Assembly: GCF_003675385.1 (NCBI RefSeq)
Contig: NZ_RCWZ01000005.1
Location: 1-64,000 of the forward strand
Length of the DNA stretch: 64,000 nt
Direction of reading: 5' to 3'
Source: Mucilaginibacter kameinonensis
Lineage (GTDB): Bacteria; Bacteroidota; Bacteroidia; Sphingobacteriales; Sphingobacteriaceae
This document shows, in pieces, positions 17,600 to 25,835 of this stretch. Each line of letters begins with the position of its first letter. Positions within the stretch are counted from its first letter, which is position 1. Position numbers and translations under genes: made by a program. The notes under the pieces were generated by a model. That model ran no database searches, had not been told where the DNA came from, and worked only from the letters and a program-made list of their open reading frames with translations.

Positions 17600-17688
17600 G
17601 CGTCATTGCGAGGAACGAAGCAATCTCCGATTAGCAGGTTCGCCCTGTATAGTTTGGGATTGCTTCGTTCCTCGCAATGACGCTTTTT
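17600..17688. terminator. Perfect 26-bp inverted repeat with T-run
   Basis: Left arm 17600-17625 begins GCGTCATTGCGAGGAACG; right arm 17658-17683 is its exact reverse complement; the loop is 32 bp and TTTTTT follows. It can end transcripts of the permease array. The GTCATTGCGAGGAACGAAGC core is of the kind found as dispersed palindromic repeats in many genomes, so it may be a repeat-family copy used as a terminator. No second copy was seen in this window. Confidence 0.85.
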
Positions 17689-17748
17689 TATGGTACATGA
17701 CTTTTCGATAATTTGGTCAGCAACTAAATCTGACAACCCGAATCCGCC

Positions 17749-17769
17749 TAACCTCTAATCTTTAACCTC
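17749..17769. repeat. Degenerate TAACCTC heptamers
   Basis: TAACCTC, TAATCTT and TAACCTC stand in tandem, 16 bp before the first 17-bp dyad of the ATPase leader. They match the position and unit of the 11-copy tract at 1-77. This indicates that the two leaders share ancestry or that the heptamer is part of the control region. Confidence 0.75.
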
Positions 17770-17785
17770 AGCTCCCCAAAAACAC

Positions 17786-17824
17786 TGTATCATAATCGAA
17801 CGCATTCTGTTACATAAGCGTACA
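17786..17824 (+). promoter_or_regulatory. Twin 17-bp dyad operators upstream of ATPase gene
   Basis: TGTATCATAATCGAACG (17786-17802) and TGTTACATAAGCGTACA (17808-17824) match the two sites at 87-125 one for one, with the same order and the same 22-bp centre spacing, while the sequence between and around them differs. Selective conservation of the sites is good evidence that both leaders bind the same protein. Confidence 0.72.
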
Positions 17825-17871
17825 GTAATAATTTGGTAATATCATTTAATGCATTGATAGTTAGTTAGATA

Positions 17872-17895
17872 TAACTTTGGTATGTTATTGATATG
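17872..17895 (+). promoter_or_regulatory. Candidate core promoter of ATPase-TolC operon
   Basis: TAACTTTG (17872-17879) is a full match to the Bacteroidota -7 box TAnnTTTG, but no -33 TTTG stands at the usual 19-21 bp distance. The overlapping TTTGGTATGT (17876-17885) is identical to the permease-array leader. A sigma-54 reading fails at -12 (TGATA). Activator-dependent initiation from the upstream dyads would explain the missing -33 element. Confidence 0.4.
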
Positions 17896-17965
17896 TTAAT
17901 CGCAAAATGATGAGTATTATTGTTTAACTCATTTATTTATAAACAAACTAATTCAATAATTAAAA

Positions 17966-18643
17966 ATGTTATCACTGCAGCATATTTCAAAGTATTTCCA
18001 GGTAGGGGGCAACAGAAACATCATCCTGAACGATTTGAGCCTTGAGGTTGACGAAGGCGAATTCATTTCTATCATGGGCCCTTCAGGTTCTGGCAAATCA
18101 ACATTATTAAATATCATTGGTATGCTGGACGAGCCGTCAGATGGTTACCATTACTTTGAGGGGCATGCAGTGCATCAGCTTAAAGAAAAACAGCGTTCGG
18201 CTTTGTATAAACAATACATTGGTTTTGTTTTCCAGGCATATCACTTAATTGACGAGCTTACCGTTTACGAAAACATTGAAACGCCGCTTATTTACCAGGA
18301 CTTTAAAAGTGCCGAACGTAAAGCGATGGTAGCCGATATGCTCGACCGCTTTAGCATTGTTGGCAAAAAAGACCTTTTCCCTGCGCAGTTGTCAGGCGGG
18401 CAACAACAGTTGGTGGGTATAGCCCGCGCGCTTATCGCCAAGCCAAAATTGTTATTGGCCGACGAACCTACAGGTAACCTCAACTCCAAACAAGGCGAGG
18501 AGATTATGGAGCTATTCCGCAAGCTTAATAAAGAAGATGGCGTAACTATTATACAGGTTACCCACTCCGAAAAAAATGCCGAATACGGTTCGCGCATTAT
18601 CGACTTGCTGGACGGCAGGATCGATTCATCAAGAAAACTCTGA
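17966..18643 (+). CDS. ABC transporter ATP-binding protein (LolD/MacB type)
   Basis: The cytoplasmic ATPase of the exporter, 225 residues, the usual length for the LolD/FtsE/MacB-NBD group. All motifs are intact: Walker A GPSGSGKST (about 38-46), Q-loop VFQAYHL, signature LSGGQQQLVGIARAL, Walker B LLLADEPTGNL and the switch histidine in VTHSEKN. It is the only ATPase near seven permeases that have none, so it most likely drives several of them. It has its own leader with the same dyad operators as the array. The tolC-type gene starts 13 bp after its stop, so they form one operon. Confidence 0.93.
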   Translation: MLSLQHISKYFQVGGNRNIILNDLSLEVDEGEFISIMGPSGSGKSTLLNIIGMLDEPSDGYHYFEGHAVHQLKEKQRSALYKQYIGFVFQAYHLIDELTVYENIETPLIYQDFKSAERKAMVADMLDRFSIVGKKDLFPAQLSGGQQQLVGIARALIAKPKLLLADEPTGNLNSKQGEEIMELFRKLNKEDGVTIIQVTHSEKNAEYGSRIIDLLDGRIDSSRKL

Positions 18644-18656
18644 ACTCAATAATAAA

Positions 18657-19982
18657 ATGCGATACTATAAATTACTATTTCTCGGTCTTGTTGTATTTGG
18701 AAACTTAAAGGCTTACGGCCAGGCCCCGGCAGATTCTGTGCTTACTTTACAGCAATGTATTGATCTTGCAATTAAAAACAACCTCGATGTTAAAAAGAGC
18801 GAATTGCAAATGCAAACACAGGAGATTGCCTATAACCAGGCACGTGAAAACCTGCTGCCTTCAATTAACGGCAACGTAAGTCATAATATAAGCAATGGTC
18901 GTAGCCAGGACCCTACAAATTATAACTACGTAACACAGCAAATTACCTATGCCCAGTATAACCTGAACAGTAACCTGACATTGTTTAACGGCATGAGCCT
19001 TATTAACAATATCAAACGTTACTCATTGGCATACCAGGCTGGTAAAATGGATTTTCAACAGGCGAAGGATCTGGTTACTTTAAATGTTATTACTGCCTAT
19101 TTGCAGGTGCTTGATAATGAAGATCTGCTAAAGGCAACCGATATACAAGTTGAACAAGCCCAGAAACAGGTAGACAGGTTGGTAATATTGAATAAAGACG
19201 GTGCTACGCCACCTGCTACTTTGTATGATTTGAAAGGCACACTTGCTACCAGTAAGATTGGCGCGGTTAATACCAGGGCCGCGATGGGAATTTCAAAGAT
19301 CAACTTGTTGCAGATCATGAATGTGCCATTGGATAAGAGCGTTAAACTTGCTCGCCTATCTGCCGATCAGTTGCCCGGAAGTTATGATAAAAATGCCGAA
19401 GAGATTTATACTAAGGCGTTAAATGACCTGGCATTGGTTAAAGCTTATGACCTGCGCTTAAAAAGTGCCGAAAAAGAAGTGAAATCTGCCAAAGGTGCTT
19501 TGTGGCCAACTATCTCGGCATTCGGATCGTTGGCAACCAACTACTCAAGTACCGGTAATACAGGTTATTATTCGCAATTAAAAAATAACTATAGTTCAGG
19601 CTTTGGCGTTGGGTTGAGCATTCCTATCCTTAACTATTTCCAAAACCGTAATAAGGTAGCCCTGGCCCGTATCGATCTGCAAACTGCTAAATACAATAAT
19701 GATTTTACAAAGATCCAGTTAAAGCAGAATATCGATCAGGCTTATATTAACATGACATCGGCACTTGAGCGCTATCATTTATTGCGCGACCAGGTTGATG
19801 CCTACGCCGAATCGTACCGGATTGCCGAAGTTAAATTTAACTCGGGTGCTATTACTTCTGTTGATTTTGTGATAGCTAAGTCAAACTATGACCAGGCTAA
19901 TACCAACCTGATCAACGCACGGTATGATTATTTTATCCGTACCAAAATACTTGATTACTACCAGGGCAACTTAGCGCTTTGA
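18657..19982 (+). CDS. TolC family outer membrane efflux protein
   Basis: An outer membrane channel of 441 residues in the TolC/OEP family. The signal peptide is MRYYKLLFLGLVVFGNLKAYG, cut before QAPADS. LTLQQCIDLAIKNNLDVKK at the mature N-terminus and the repeated long helical stretches with alanine and glutamine are typical of the alpha-barrel. I chose ATG 18657 over the longer frame from 18576 because the latter would overlap the ATPase gene and bury the signal peptide. With the ATPase and permeases it can complete a path to the outside, but MacAB-TolC systems also need a membrane-fusion protein, and none is encoded in the window. Confidence 0.92.
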   Translation: MRYYKLLFLGLVVFGNLKAYGQAPADSVLTLQQCIDLAIKNNLDVKKSELQMQTQEIAYNQARENLLPSINGNVSHNISNGRSQDPTNYNYVTQQITYAQYNLNSNLTLFNGMSLINNIKRYSLAYQAGKMDFQQAKDLVTLNVITAYLQVLDNEDLLKATDIQVEQAQKQVDRLVILNKDGATPPATLYDLKGTLATSKIGAVNTRAAMGISKINLLQIMNVPLDKSVKLARLSADQLPGSYDKNAEEIYTKALNDLALVKAYDLRLKSAEKEVKSAKGALWPTISAFGSLATNYSSTGNTGYYSQLKNNYSSGFGVGLSIPILNYFQNRNKVALARIDLQTAKYNNDFTKIQLKQNIDQAYINMTSALERYHLLRDQVDAYAESYRIAEVKFNSGAITSVDFVIAKSNYDQANTNLINARYDYFIRTKILDYYQGNLAL

Positions 19983-20056
19983 TGTAATTGTTTAAGATTA
20001 ATAAAAACCTATACTTTTATTACCGATTAACAGTTAAATATCTGGTTAAACTTTTA

Positions 20057-20131
20057 CCGAACTTATCGGTTGGGTTTGGCCGGATATTTCTATTTTAGCG
20101 CCAGTTTTGCAAACAATATTGCTTGCAAAAC
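20057..20131 (+). other. Two small dyads in the leader of the barrel protein gene
   Basis: ACCGA-ACTTA-TCGGT (about 20057-20071) and GTTTTGCAA (20104-20112) with TTGCAAAAC (20123-20131) form two inverted repeats shortly before the start codon at 20163. They could be operator dyads or leader hairpins. There is no T-run, so they are not a terminator. Confidence 0.4.
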
Positions 20132-20162
20132 ATTAATACATCACTCCAAACACCTAATAAAA

Positions 20163-20750
20163 ATGAAAAAATCAATTTTACTTATCTTCTCTATTTTTTT
20201 ACTGTCAATTGGCGTATCAAAAGCGCAGGTTATACCGAGCTTTTCGTTTGGTTTAAAAGGCGGTTTAAACTATTCAACTTTTCCCTCTAACGGCGTTTTT
20301 AACAATGATAATAAAGCAGGCTACCAGGCTGGTGCCTGGGCACGTATTGGCGGCTTAGGCTTCATTTTTCAGCCGGAACTTTATTTTGCTGATAAAAGCG
20401 TTACTGTAAACAATGGCGGTGTTTCAAACAAACAAAGCTTTAAAAGTTTTGATGTTCCATTGTTAATTGGTGCTAAAGTTGGCGCCTTAGGCTTGGGCGG
20501 CAGGTTTTATGGTGGGCCTGTGCTTTCATTTACTACAAGTAAGGACAATGCTTTCAATGATGCAACCGCTTTAAGGTATAAAGATGCCAACTATGCTATC
20601 CAGGTAGGAGCGGGCGTTGATATCAGCAGTTTTTCTGTTGACCTGCGTTACGAAGGTGGTTTAAACAAAATTCCTTATGGCAATGATAACTCACATACGC
20701 GCGTAAGCTTGTTTAGCCTTTCTTTAGCCTATAAATTATTCTCTTTATAA
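20163..20750 (+). CDS. Outer membrane beta-barrel protein (small porin-like)
   Basis: 195 residues. Signal peptide MKKSILLIFSIFLLSIGVSKA, then a beta-strand-rich body with FSFGLKGGLNYSTF near the N-terminus, repeated glycine/aromatic alternation and a terminal strand SLFSLSLAYKLFSL. This is the pattern of the OmpA-like eight-stranded barrels annotated as outer membrane beta-barrel domain proteins in Bacteroidota. I start at 20163 because the longer frame from 20070 places 31 unlikely residues before a clean signal peptide. A strong terminator follows 26 bp after the stop, so it is probably monocistronic. Its specific role is unknown. Confidence 0.85.
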   Translation: MKKSILLIFSIFLLSIGVSKAQVIPSFSFGLKGGLNYSTFPSNGVFNNDNKAGYQAGAWARIGGLGFIFQPELYFADKSVTVNNGGVSNKQSFKSFDVPLLIGAKVGALGLGGRFYGGPVLSFTTSKDNAFNDATALRYKDANYAIQVGAGVDISSFSVDLRYEGGLNKIPYGNDNSHTRVSLFSLSLAYKLFSL

Positions 20751-20776
20751 TTCTCAGCTTATTAAAAAATATAGGA

Positions 20777-20806
20777 AGACCTGCCGGGAACGGCGGGTCT
20801 TTTTTT
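20777..20806 (+). terminator. Rho-independent terminator
   Basis: AGACCTGCCG (20777-20786), loop GGAA, CGGCGGGTCT (20791-20800), then TTTTTT. The ten-pair GC-rich stem has one G-T pair. Confidence 0.92.
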
Positions 20807-21018
20807 GCTTTAGGCGATATTTTGAATTTTACTGTTGATTAACCCGGATCAAAGGCCTTTGTTTTTTGTCCATTTATTGAATGCAAACCAACTAATGAAT
20901 AGATGAGTGATCATTTTAGAGCTATATGTTGTTAATTAATGGTTAATTTATATTTTGATGGGAAACCTTTTTTGAAATTTCTTCGTAAAAAGTAACTAAT
21001 AATAAATGAAGGTTACTT

Positions 21019-24000
21019 ATGCGCTTGAGGGCCGTCTTAAAAATATCATATAAACCAGTTCTATTAATTCTTCTAAATCTTTGTTTTTTTACGGGTAAAG
21101 CCCTTGCTGTTTATACATTTAACTGGACAGCAGGTGCGCTAACAACCGATTGGGCAACTCCAGGCAATTGGTCGGTTTCTGGAACGGGAACAGGTACACT
21201 TTATCCCGGTGCAAGCGGAAGAACAGACGATATCGTGAATTTTGGCGTAACCGGGTCTGTATTTACCCTTCAACCGGTTTTGGCTACCGGCGTCACTGTA
21301 GGTTCTATTACATTTGGCAGTATTCAGTATCTTTCAACCTATGTACTTACCGGTACCACATTAACAGGCACGGTTTTGACAGTTAACGGCGCTACACTTA
21401 CCGTAACAGGAGATATTAATCAGAACTATAACTCAAGCAGCACTGCAACGAGTATTTTTAATGACATCAGGGGGACAGGAACTGTTACATGTGCCAATAT
21501 ACAGTTTGGCAGCGCTTCTTCTGTAACAACCACCGCCTTTTCGTTTTTAATTTTGGAATCTACCGGGTTTACGGTTACTAATAATGTAAACATTAATTTG
21601 AATGTTAAGCAGCAAAACGGTAGTGGAATCAGGCTTGAAGGCGGCACGATGACCATAAATGGTCAGATTAATTTTGTTAACAGGGGCGTTACTTCAAAAA
21701 ACTCCGGTTATTTCACCGTGAATGCCCGTACCTCATATAAAACAACCAATACCAACACAAACCCTACTTTAGTTTTAACCAATGCTAATGCTCTTGGTAC
21801 ATTGGTCGCCACCTATTCGTCAGTGAATTTTTATGGTGACCATAACCCGGGCGGGAAAGCTACGGTTAGGTATACCGCGGCAAGCCCTTTAATATATACC
21901 ACTGCTACGCTTACATTTGGTTCTGGTGGTGGTGCTGTGGACGCTAACGGCGCGACTAATCCCACTTACGATAACCTGGTAATCCAGGGTACGGGAACGG
22001 CCGTTATAGGTGGCTCAACCGCTACGGGTTACACCAGCTACCTCGTTATTGACTCTACGTTAACAACCAATTCAAATACGTCTTTTTCAAACGCAACAAA
22101 TACTATCACCACGATAGGTGCATCCGGAGGAACAGGAGCAAGTTGGACAAACGCGGCTTCTGTAACAGTAGCGGGAGGAAGTGGAAGTATTGATATCAAC
22201 GGTACACTGACCAACTCGGGCACCATGACTATGGGAACAGGCGCATTGAATATAGCTAAAGACTATACCAACACCGGTACCTTTACGGCAAATTCTACTC
22301 CTACTATTACATTTGATGGCACAACCCAGACGCTCACTGATGCTACCACTAATGGCACAGCTTTTTACAATGTAACCTTTACAACGGGCGGAACCAAAAC
22401 AATGGCCTCGGGCAGTAAATTTACTATCGCGCCTACCTACACCTTAAACGTCAATACTTCATCCATACTTGCGGTGGGTAACGCAACTGCGACTACAACA
22501 GCGCTTACATTACTTTCTACCTCTGCCGGCGACGCAAGTATCGGCACCTTGGCTGCTGGTTCTATTACGGGCAGCATCAATGTTCAGCGCTATGTGAAGG
22601 GCACACTGCGCCGATATATGCTGATGTCATCGCCTGTAACGAATACGACAACAACATTTACAACAACCGGCTCGCTTCCTACCTATAATCTCATCCCGCT
22701 TATTGCAACCACTTATATAACAGGCCCGGGAGGTTCAACCAATGGTTTCGACAATGCCACGGCTACGGGTAATAGTCCTTCGGTATTTGTTTACGATGAA
22801 AACGCCCCTGTTACAGCTGATATAAATCAGGTGGTGAATAATGAATACAAGCCTTTCAGTTCGACAAGTCAGGGTTTGCCGGCAGCTAATGGTTTTTTAT
22901 ACTATTTCAGGGGAAGCAGGAGTGTGGTGAACCCATTTGTGAGGCCATTCCCGGCAACGGATAATGCCACATTAAACTTTTTTGGCGCGGTTATTAAAGG
23001 TTCGGGAGCCACTAATGCGCAGTTAACCGCAAATATAATTAATTTCCCTGCTACGCCGCCAACCTATTATACCGCTACCGCGGTAAGTGCACCCGCTACT
23101 TTGTCATATAGCGCAAGTACTCCAGCAATAAAGAAAGGCCTTAATCTTATTGGTAATCCATATGCTTCTGTAATTGACCTTCATGCACTTTACGCTGCTA
23201 ACACTACCAATAAATTTTACTACATGTTGATTAAGGATACAAATACGGGAACCAATAGTTCGTCAACCAAATTTGCATTATATGACGCAAGTGTGGGTAC
23301 TACAGGTTCCGCTGGCACTGGTGCAAGCAGGTATGCCTTATCCGGTCAGGGCTTTTTTACTGTAGCAACTTCTGCCTCGGCTATTAAGTTTGATGAATCC
23401 ATGAAAGTAGCGTACTCAAGTTATACTCCTCCAACTAATCCTGTATTTAACGTGGTGGGCAACCCCGGTAAAAACATCGCAGCTTCATTTGCTTCGAGCG
23501 TACCAATCAATGATGGAGATATTTTGCCTCGTATTACTATGGAATTGGCACAGGATACGATAATACATAACTCTACCGATATCAATTTCGATGGAAACGC
23601 CTCTGCCAAATTTGTTCCGGGCGAAGACGCTCCATATTATCAGCCTTCAGGACAGGGAGATTTGTTTTATTCTTTAAGCAGCGATTCAATAGGCTGTTTT
23701 GCCAACTACACCAGTAACCTCGAAAAATTAAAGCGGATAAACCTGATTGTTACTTTCTCTAATTATGGAACATATAAGCTTACAGCACCAATAAAAAAGA
23801 ATATCGATCCAAGGTATTCCATCTATCTGAAAGATAAATACACCAATGATTCGCTTGATGTTGTTCATAATGATGAGTACGCGTTCAAGGTAGAATCGAA
23901 TGCGGCCAGCTATGCGCATGACAGGTTCTATCTTTCTATTGGTATAGTTCCGGGGCATGATTACCGCCTGATAAGCTTTACCGGAAAAAAGGTTACACAG

Positions 24001-24504
24001 GGAATAACCTTAAACTGGGAAACCAATAACGAGAGTAATTTTACAGGTTTCGGCGTTCAGAAAAGTGCCGACGGGGGCAAGACGTTTTTAACTATAGATA
24101 GCCTGCGGTCAACAGGCGCTGGCAAATATGCTTACACTGATCCAACACCCGGTACAGGCCAAATCATTTACAGACTTAGCCAAAACCTTGTAACAGGCGA
24201 AAATAAACTTTCTGATAAACTCACTTTTCAAATACAACCGGGCTCTGGCGTAAATAAGTTCCTGGTTTATCCAACAGTAGTTTCGGCCAGTACGGTTAAT
24301 ATAAAATTAGAACAAACATCTGCCAATCAGGTTAAGATAAATATAGTTAGTCCTTCGGGCGCAATTGTAAAAAAACTATCAGCAACAGGCACAAACACTA
24401 TACAGGAAAATGTTACCGGTTTAAGCCGGGGCCTTTACATAGTAGTTGCGGTTAATGAAAGCACGGGTGATAGAATTGGAAGTGGAATGTTTTTTAAACA
24501 ATAA
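21019..24504 (+). CDS. T9SS-sorted beta-rich surface protein
   Basis: 1161 residues, a large secreted or cell-surface protein. The N-terminus has a hydrophobic signal (KPVLLILLNLCFFTGKALA), followed by an FNWTAGA..W..PGNW module of the kind that begins many Bacteroidota surface proteins. Residues about 50-520 are extremely rich in Thr, Gly, Ser and Asn with short beta repeats, as in adhesins. A fibronectin-III-like stretch (ITLNWETNNESNFTGFGVQ) precedes the last 80 residues, which fit a type A T9SS sorting domain (KFLVYPTVVSASTVNIKLEQ, then LSRGLYIVVAV). The sorting domain predicts export through the outer membrane by the T9SS and removal of the tail; binding target unknown. A small membrane protein gene starts 4 bp after the stop. 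Confidence 0.85.
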   Translation: MRLRAVLKISYKPVLLILLNLCFFTGKALAVYTFNWTAGALTTDWATPGNWSVSGTGTGTLYPGASGRTDDIVNFGVTGSVFTLQPVLATGVTVGSITFGSIQYLSTYVLTGTTLTGTVLTVNGATLTVTGDINQNYNSSSTATSIFNDIRGTGTVTCANIQFGSASSVTTTAFSFLILESTGFTVTNNVNINLNVKQQNGSGIRLEGGTMTINGQINFVNRGVTSKNSGYFTVNARTSYKTTNTNTNPTLVLTNANALGTLVATYSSVNFYGDHNPGGKATVRYTAASPLIYTTATLTFGSGGGAVDANGATNPTYDNLVIQGTGTAVIGGSTATGYTSYLVIDSTLTTNSNTSFSNATNTITTIGASGGTGASWTNAASVTVAGGSGSIDINGTLTNSGTMTMGTGALNIAKDYTNTGTFTANSTPTITFDGTTQTLTDATTNGTAFYNVTFTTGGTKTMASGSKFTIAPTYTLNVNTSSILAVGNATATTTALTLLSTSAGDASIGTLAAGSITGSINVQRYVKGTLRRYMLMSSPVTNTTTTFTTTGSLPTYNLIPLIATTYITGPGGSTNGFDNATATGNSPSVFVYDENAPVTADINQVVNNEYKPFSSTSQGLPAANGFLYYFRGSRSVVNPFVRPFPATDNATLNFFGAVIKGSGATNAQLTANIINFPATPPTYYTATAVSAPATLSYSASTPAIKKGLNLIGNPYASVIDLHALYAANTTNKFYYMLIKDTNTGTNSSSTKFALYDASVGTTGSAGTGASRYALSGQGFFTVATSASAIKFDESMKVAYSSYTPPTNPVFNVVGNPGKNIAASFASSVPINDGDILPRITMELAQDTIIHNSTDINFDGNASAKFVPGEDAPYYQPSGQGDLFYSLSSDSIGCFANYTSNLEKLKRINLIVTFSNYGTYKLTAPIKKNIDPRYSIYLKDKYTNDSLDVVHNDEYAFKVESNAASYAHDRFYLSIGIVPGHDYRLISFTGKKVTQGITLNWETNNESNFTGFGVQKSADGGKTFLTIDSLRSTGAGKYAYTDPTPGTGQIIYRLSQNLVTGENKLSDKLTFQIQPGSGVNKFLVYPTVVSASTVNIKLEQTSANQVKINIVSPSGAIVKKLSATGTNTIQENVTGLSRGLYIVVAVNESTGDRIGSGMFFKQ

Positions 24505-24508
24505 CAGT

Positions 24509-24757
24509 ATGTGTGTATTATCTATGATCGTATCAAAATGGAAATCCATAATAGCTTTTACAATAATAAATTTGCTTACGGTATCCCTAACCTTTGCGGA
24601 TCCGGGCGATGGGCTTTGTGATGGTAACGATGGCGGACCTGATGGTTGTCCCTTAGATACCTGGGTATGGGTGCTCATGATAGTAGCCGTAGTGTTTACC
24701 GCGCGGCACCTGATCCGGCAAAATAAATCAAATACAAGCCTTGAGCAACGGGCTTAA
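24509..24757 (+). CDS. Small Cys/Asp/Gly-rich single-span membrane protein
   Basis: 82 residues from 24509, or 77 from an in-frame ATG at 24524. Signal-like segment IIAFTIINLLTVSLTFA, then DPGDGLCDGNDGGPDGC, then PLDTWVWVLMIVAVVFTARH and a basic tail (LIRQNKSN). A P-(I/L)-D motif, a single hydrophobic helix and a basic end is a pattern I associate with short Bacteroidota proteins and with C-terminal sorting tails; I cannot name a family with certainty. The gene starts 4 bp after the T9SS protein gene, so they are very likely co-translated. The two cysteines flanking the acidic linker may form a disulfide in the periplasm. Confidence 0.7.
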   Translation: MCVLSMIVSKWKSIIAFTIINLLTVSLTFADPGDGLCDGNDGGPDGCPLDTWVWVLMIVAVVFTARHLIRQNKSNTSLEQRA

Positions 24758-24907
24758 TGGTTGTATTTAAGTTCCATTAAAATATTCCTCAAAAATTACT
24801 TGCTGTCTTCCTAAGCAAAGCGGTGTTGTTTTATTACAGAAATAAATCATATTGATATACAATTGGTTGTGCTATTATCTGTATCTTGACCAATAAAACA
24901 ACCTGCT

Positions 24908-25747
24908 ATGAAACACTTTTTTAAATGTGCACTACCTGCTTTACTGGCATTTATGGTACAGGGCGTTTCTGCCCAAACCCACCGGTTAGAAAAGCTTTGG
25001 GAAACTGATTCCGTTGTACGGGTCCCTGAATCGGTTTTACCTGATTTTAAAAAACAGATTTTATACGTATCCGAAATTGGTGGAAACTCCAACACCGCTG
25101 CTGGTAAAGGAGGGGTTGCCAAAATAGGTTTGGATGGCAAAATCATCGACCTTGATTTTACAACAGACTTAAACTCTGCTAAAGGCATGGGACGGTTTGG
25201 CGACAAATTATATGTAGCCGATCTGTCGGAACTTGTTGTTATTGATATCAAAACAGGCAAAGTGATCAATAAAATAGTTATCGACAGCGCTAAAGTTTTA
25301 AATGATGTTACTGTTGATTCAAAGGGTGTGGTTTATGTATCAGATAGCAAAACCTTCAAGATCCACCGCGTTGAAAAAGGAAAGGTAACCACCTTCTTAA
25401 CTCAAGTAACCGGTGTTAACGGGCTTAAAGCAATAGATAACGACCTGTATATCATGAGCGGGCCGAAGTTTATGAAAGCCGACAGCAAAGGTAATTTAAC
25501 ACAGGTGGCAACGATTACTTGCAATGGCGATGGCCTTGAACCGGTTGGTAATGGCGATTTCCTGATTACTTGCTGGGCTGGGCATATATTTTATGTATCT
25601 GCGGATGGGAAAGTAGAAGTACTGCTTGATTCAGAAGCGCAAAAGATGAGTACTGCCGACCTGGGTTATGATACCGTTAATCATATTTTATACGTGCCGA
25701 CCTTTTTTTCGAAGAAAGTAGTGGCGTACAAGCTTGTAAACAATTAA
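24908..25747 (+). CDS. SMP-30/gluconolactonase-like beta-propeller protein
   Basis: 279 residues with signal peptide MKHFFKCALPALLAFMVQGVSA, so periplasmic or secreted. The body has repeated propeller-blade signatures such as LYVADLSELVVIDIKTGKV, VTVDSKGVVYVSDSKTFKI and LYVPTFFSKKVVAYKL, as in the six-bladed SMP-30/NHL-type propellers. Some family members are metal-dependent lactonases; I cannot confirm a full metal site from the sequence, so catalytic function is open. It stands alone between a small membrane protein and a convergent DUF1080 gene, with a bidirectional terminator behind it. Confidence 0.8.
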   Translation: MKHFFKCALPALLAFMVQGVSAQTHRLEKLWETDSVVRVPESVLPDFKKQILYVSEIGGNSNTAAGKGGVAKIGLDGKIIDLDFTTDLNSAKGMGRFGDKLYVADLSELVVIDIKTGKVINKIVIDSAKVLNDVTVDSKGVVYVSDSKTFKIHRVEKGKVTTFLTQVTGVNGLKAIDNDLYIMSGPKFMKADSKGNLTQVATITCNGDGLEPVGNGDFLITCWAGHIFYVSADGKVEVLLDSEAQKMSTADLGYDTVNHILYVPTFFSKKVVAYKLVNN

Positions 25748-25781
25748 TATACCCGTCGATAATTTAGGCTGGTATTAACAC

Positions 25782-25823
25782 AAAAGAAGCCCTGCTAACC
25801 GAGTCAGCAGGGCTTCTTTTTTT
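25782..25823. terminator. Bidirectional terminator
   Basis: AAAAGAAGCCCTGCT (25782-25796) and AGCAGGGCTTCTTTT (25806-25820) are exact reverse complements around a 9-base loop, with T-runs reading in both directions. It serves the convergent genes ending at 25747 and 25836. Confidence 0.93.
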
Positions 25824-25835
25824 AGTTCAAGTATT

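Noticed and set aside
17966..18643. FtsE or lipoprotein-release (LolD) identity
   Set aside because: There is no FtsX or LolC/LolE partner of normal length; the permeases are double-length MacB type, so only the broader LolD/MacB assignment is safe.
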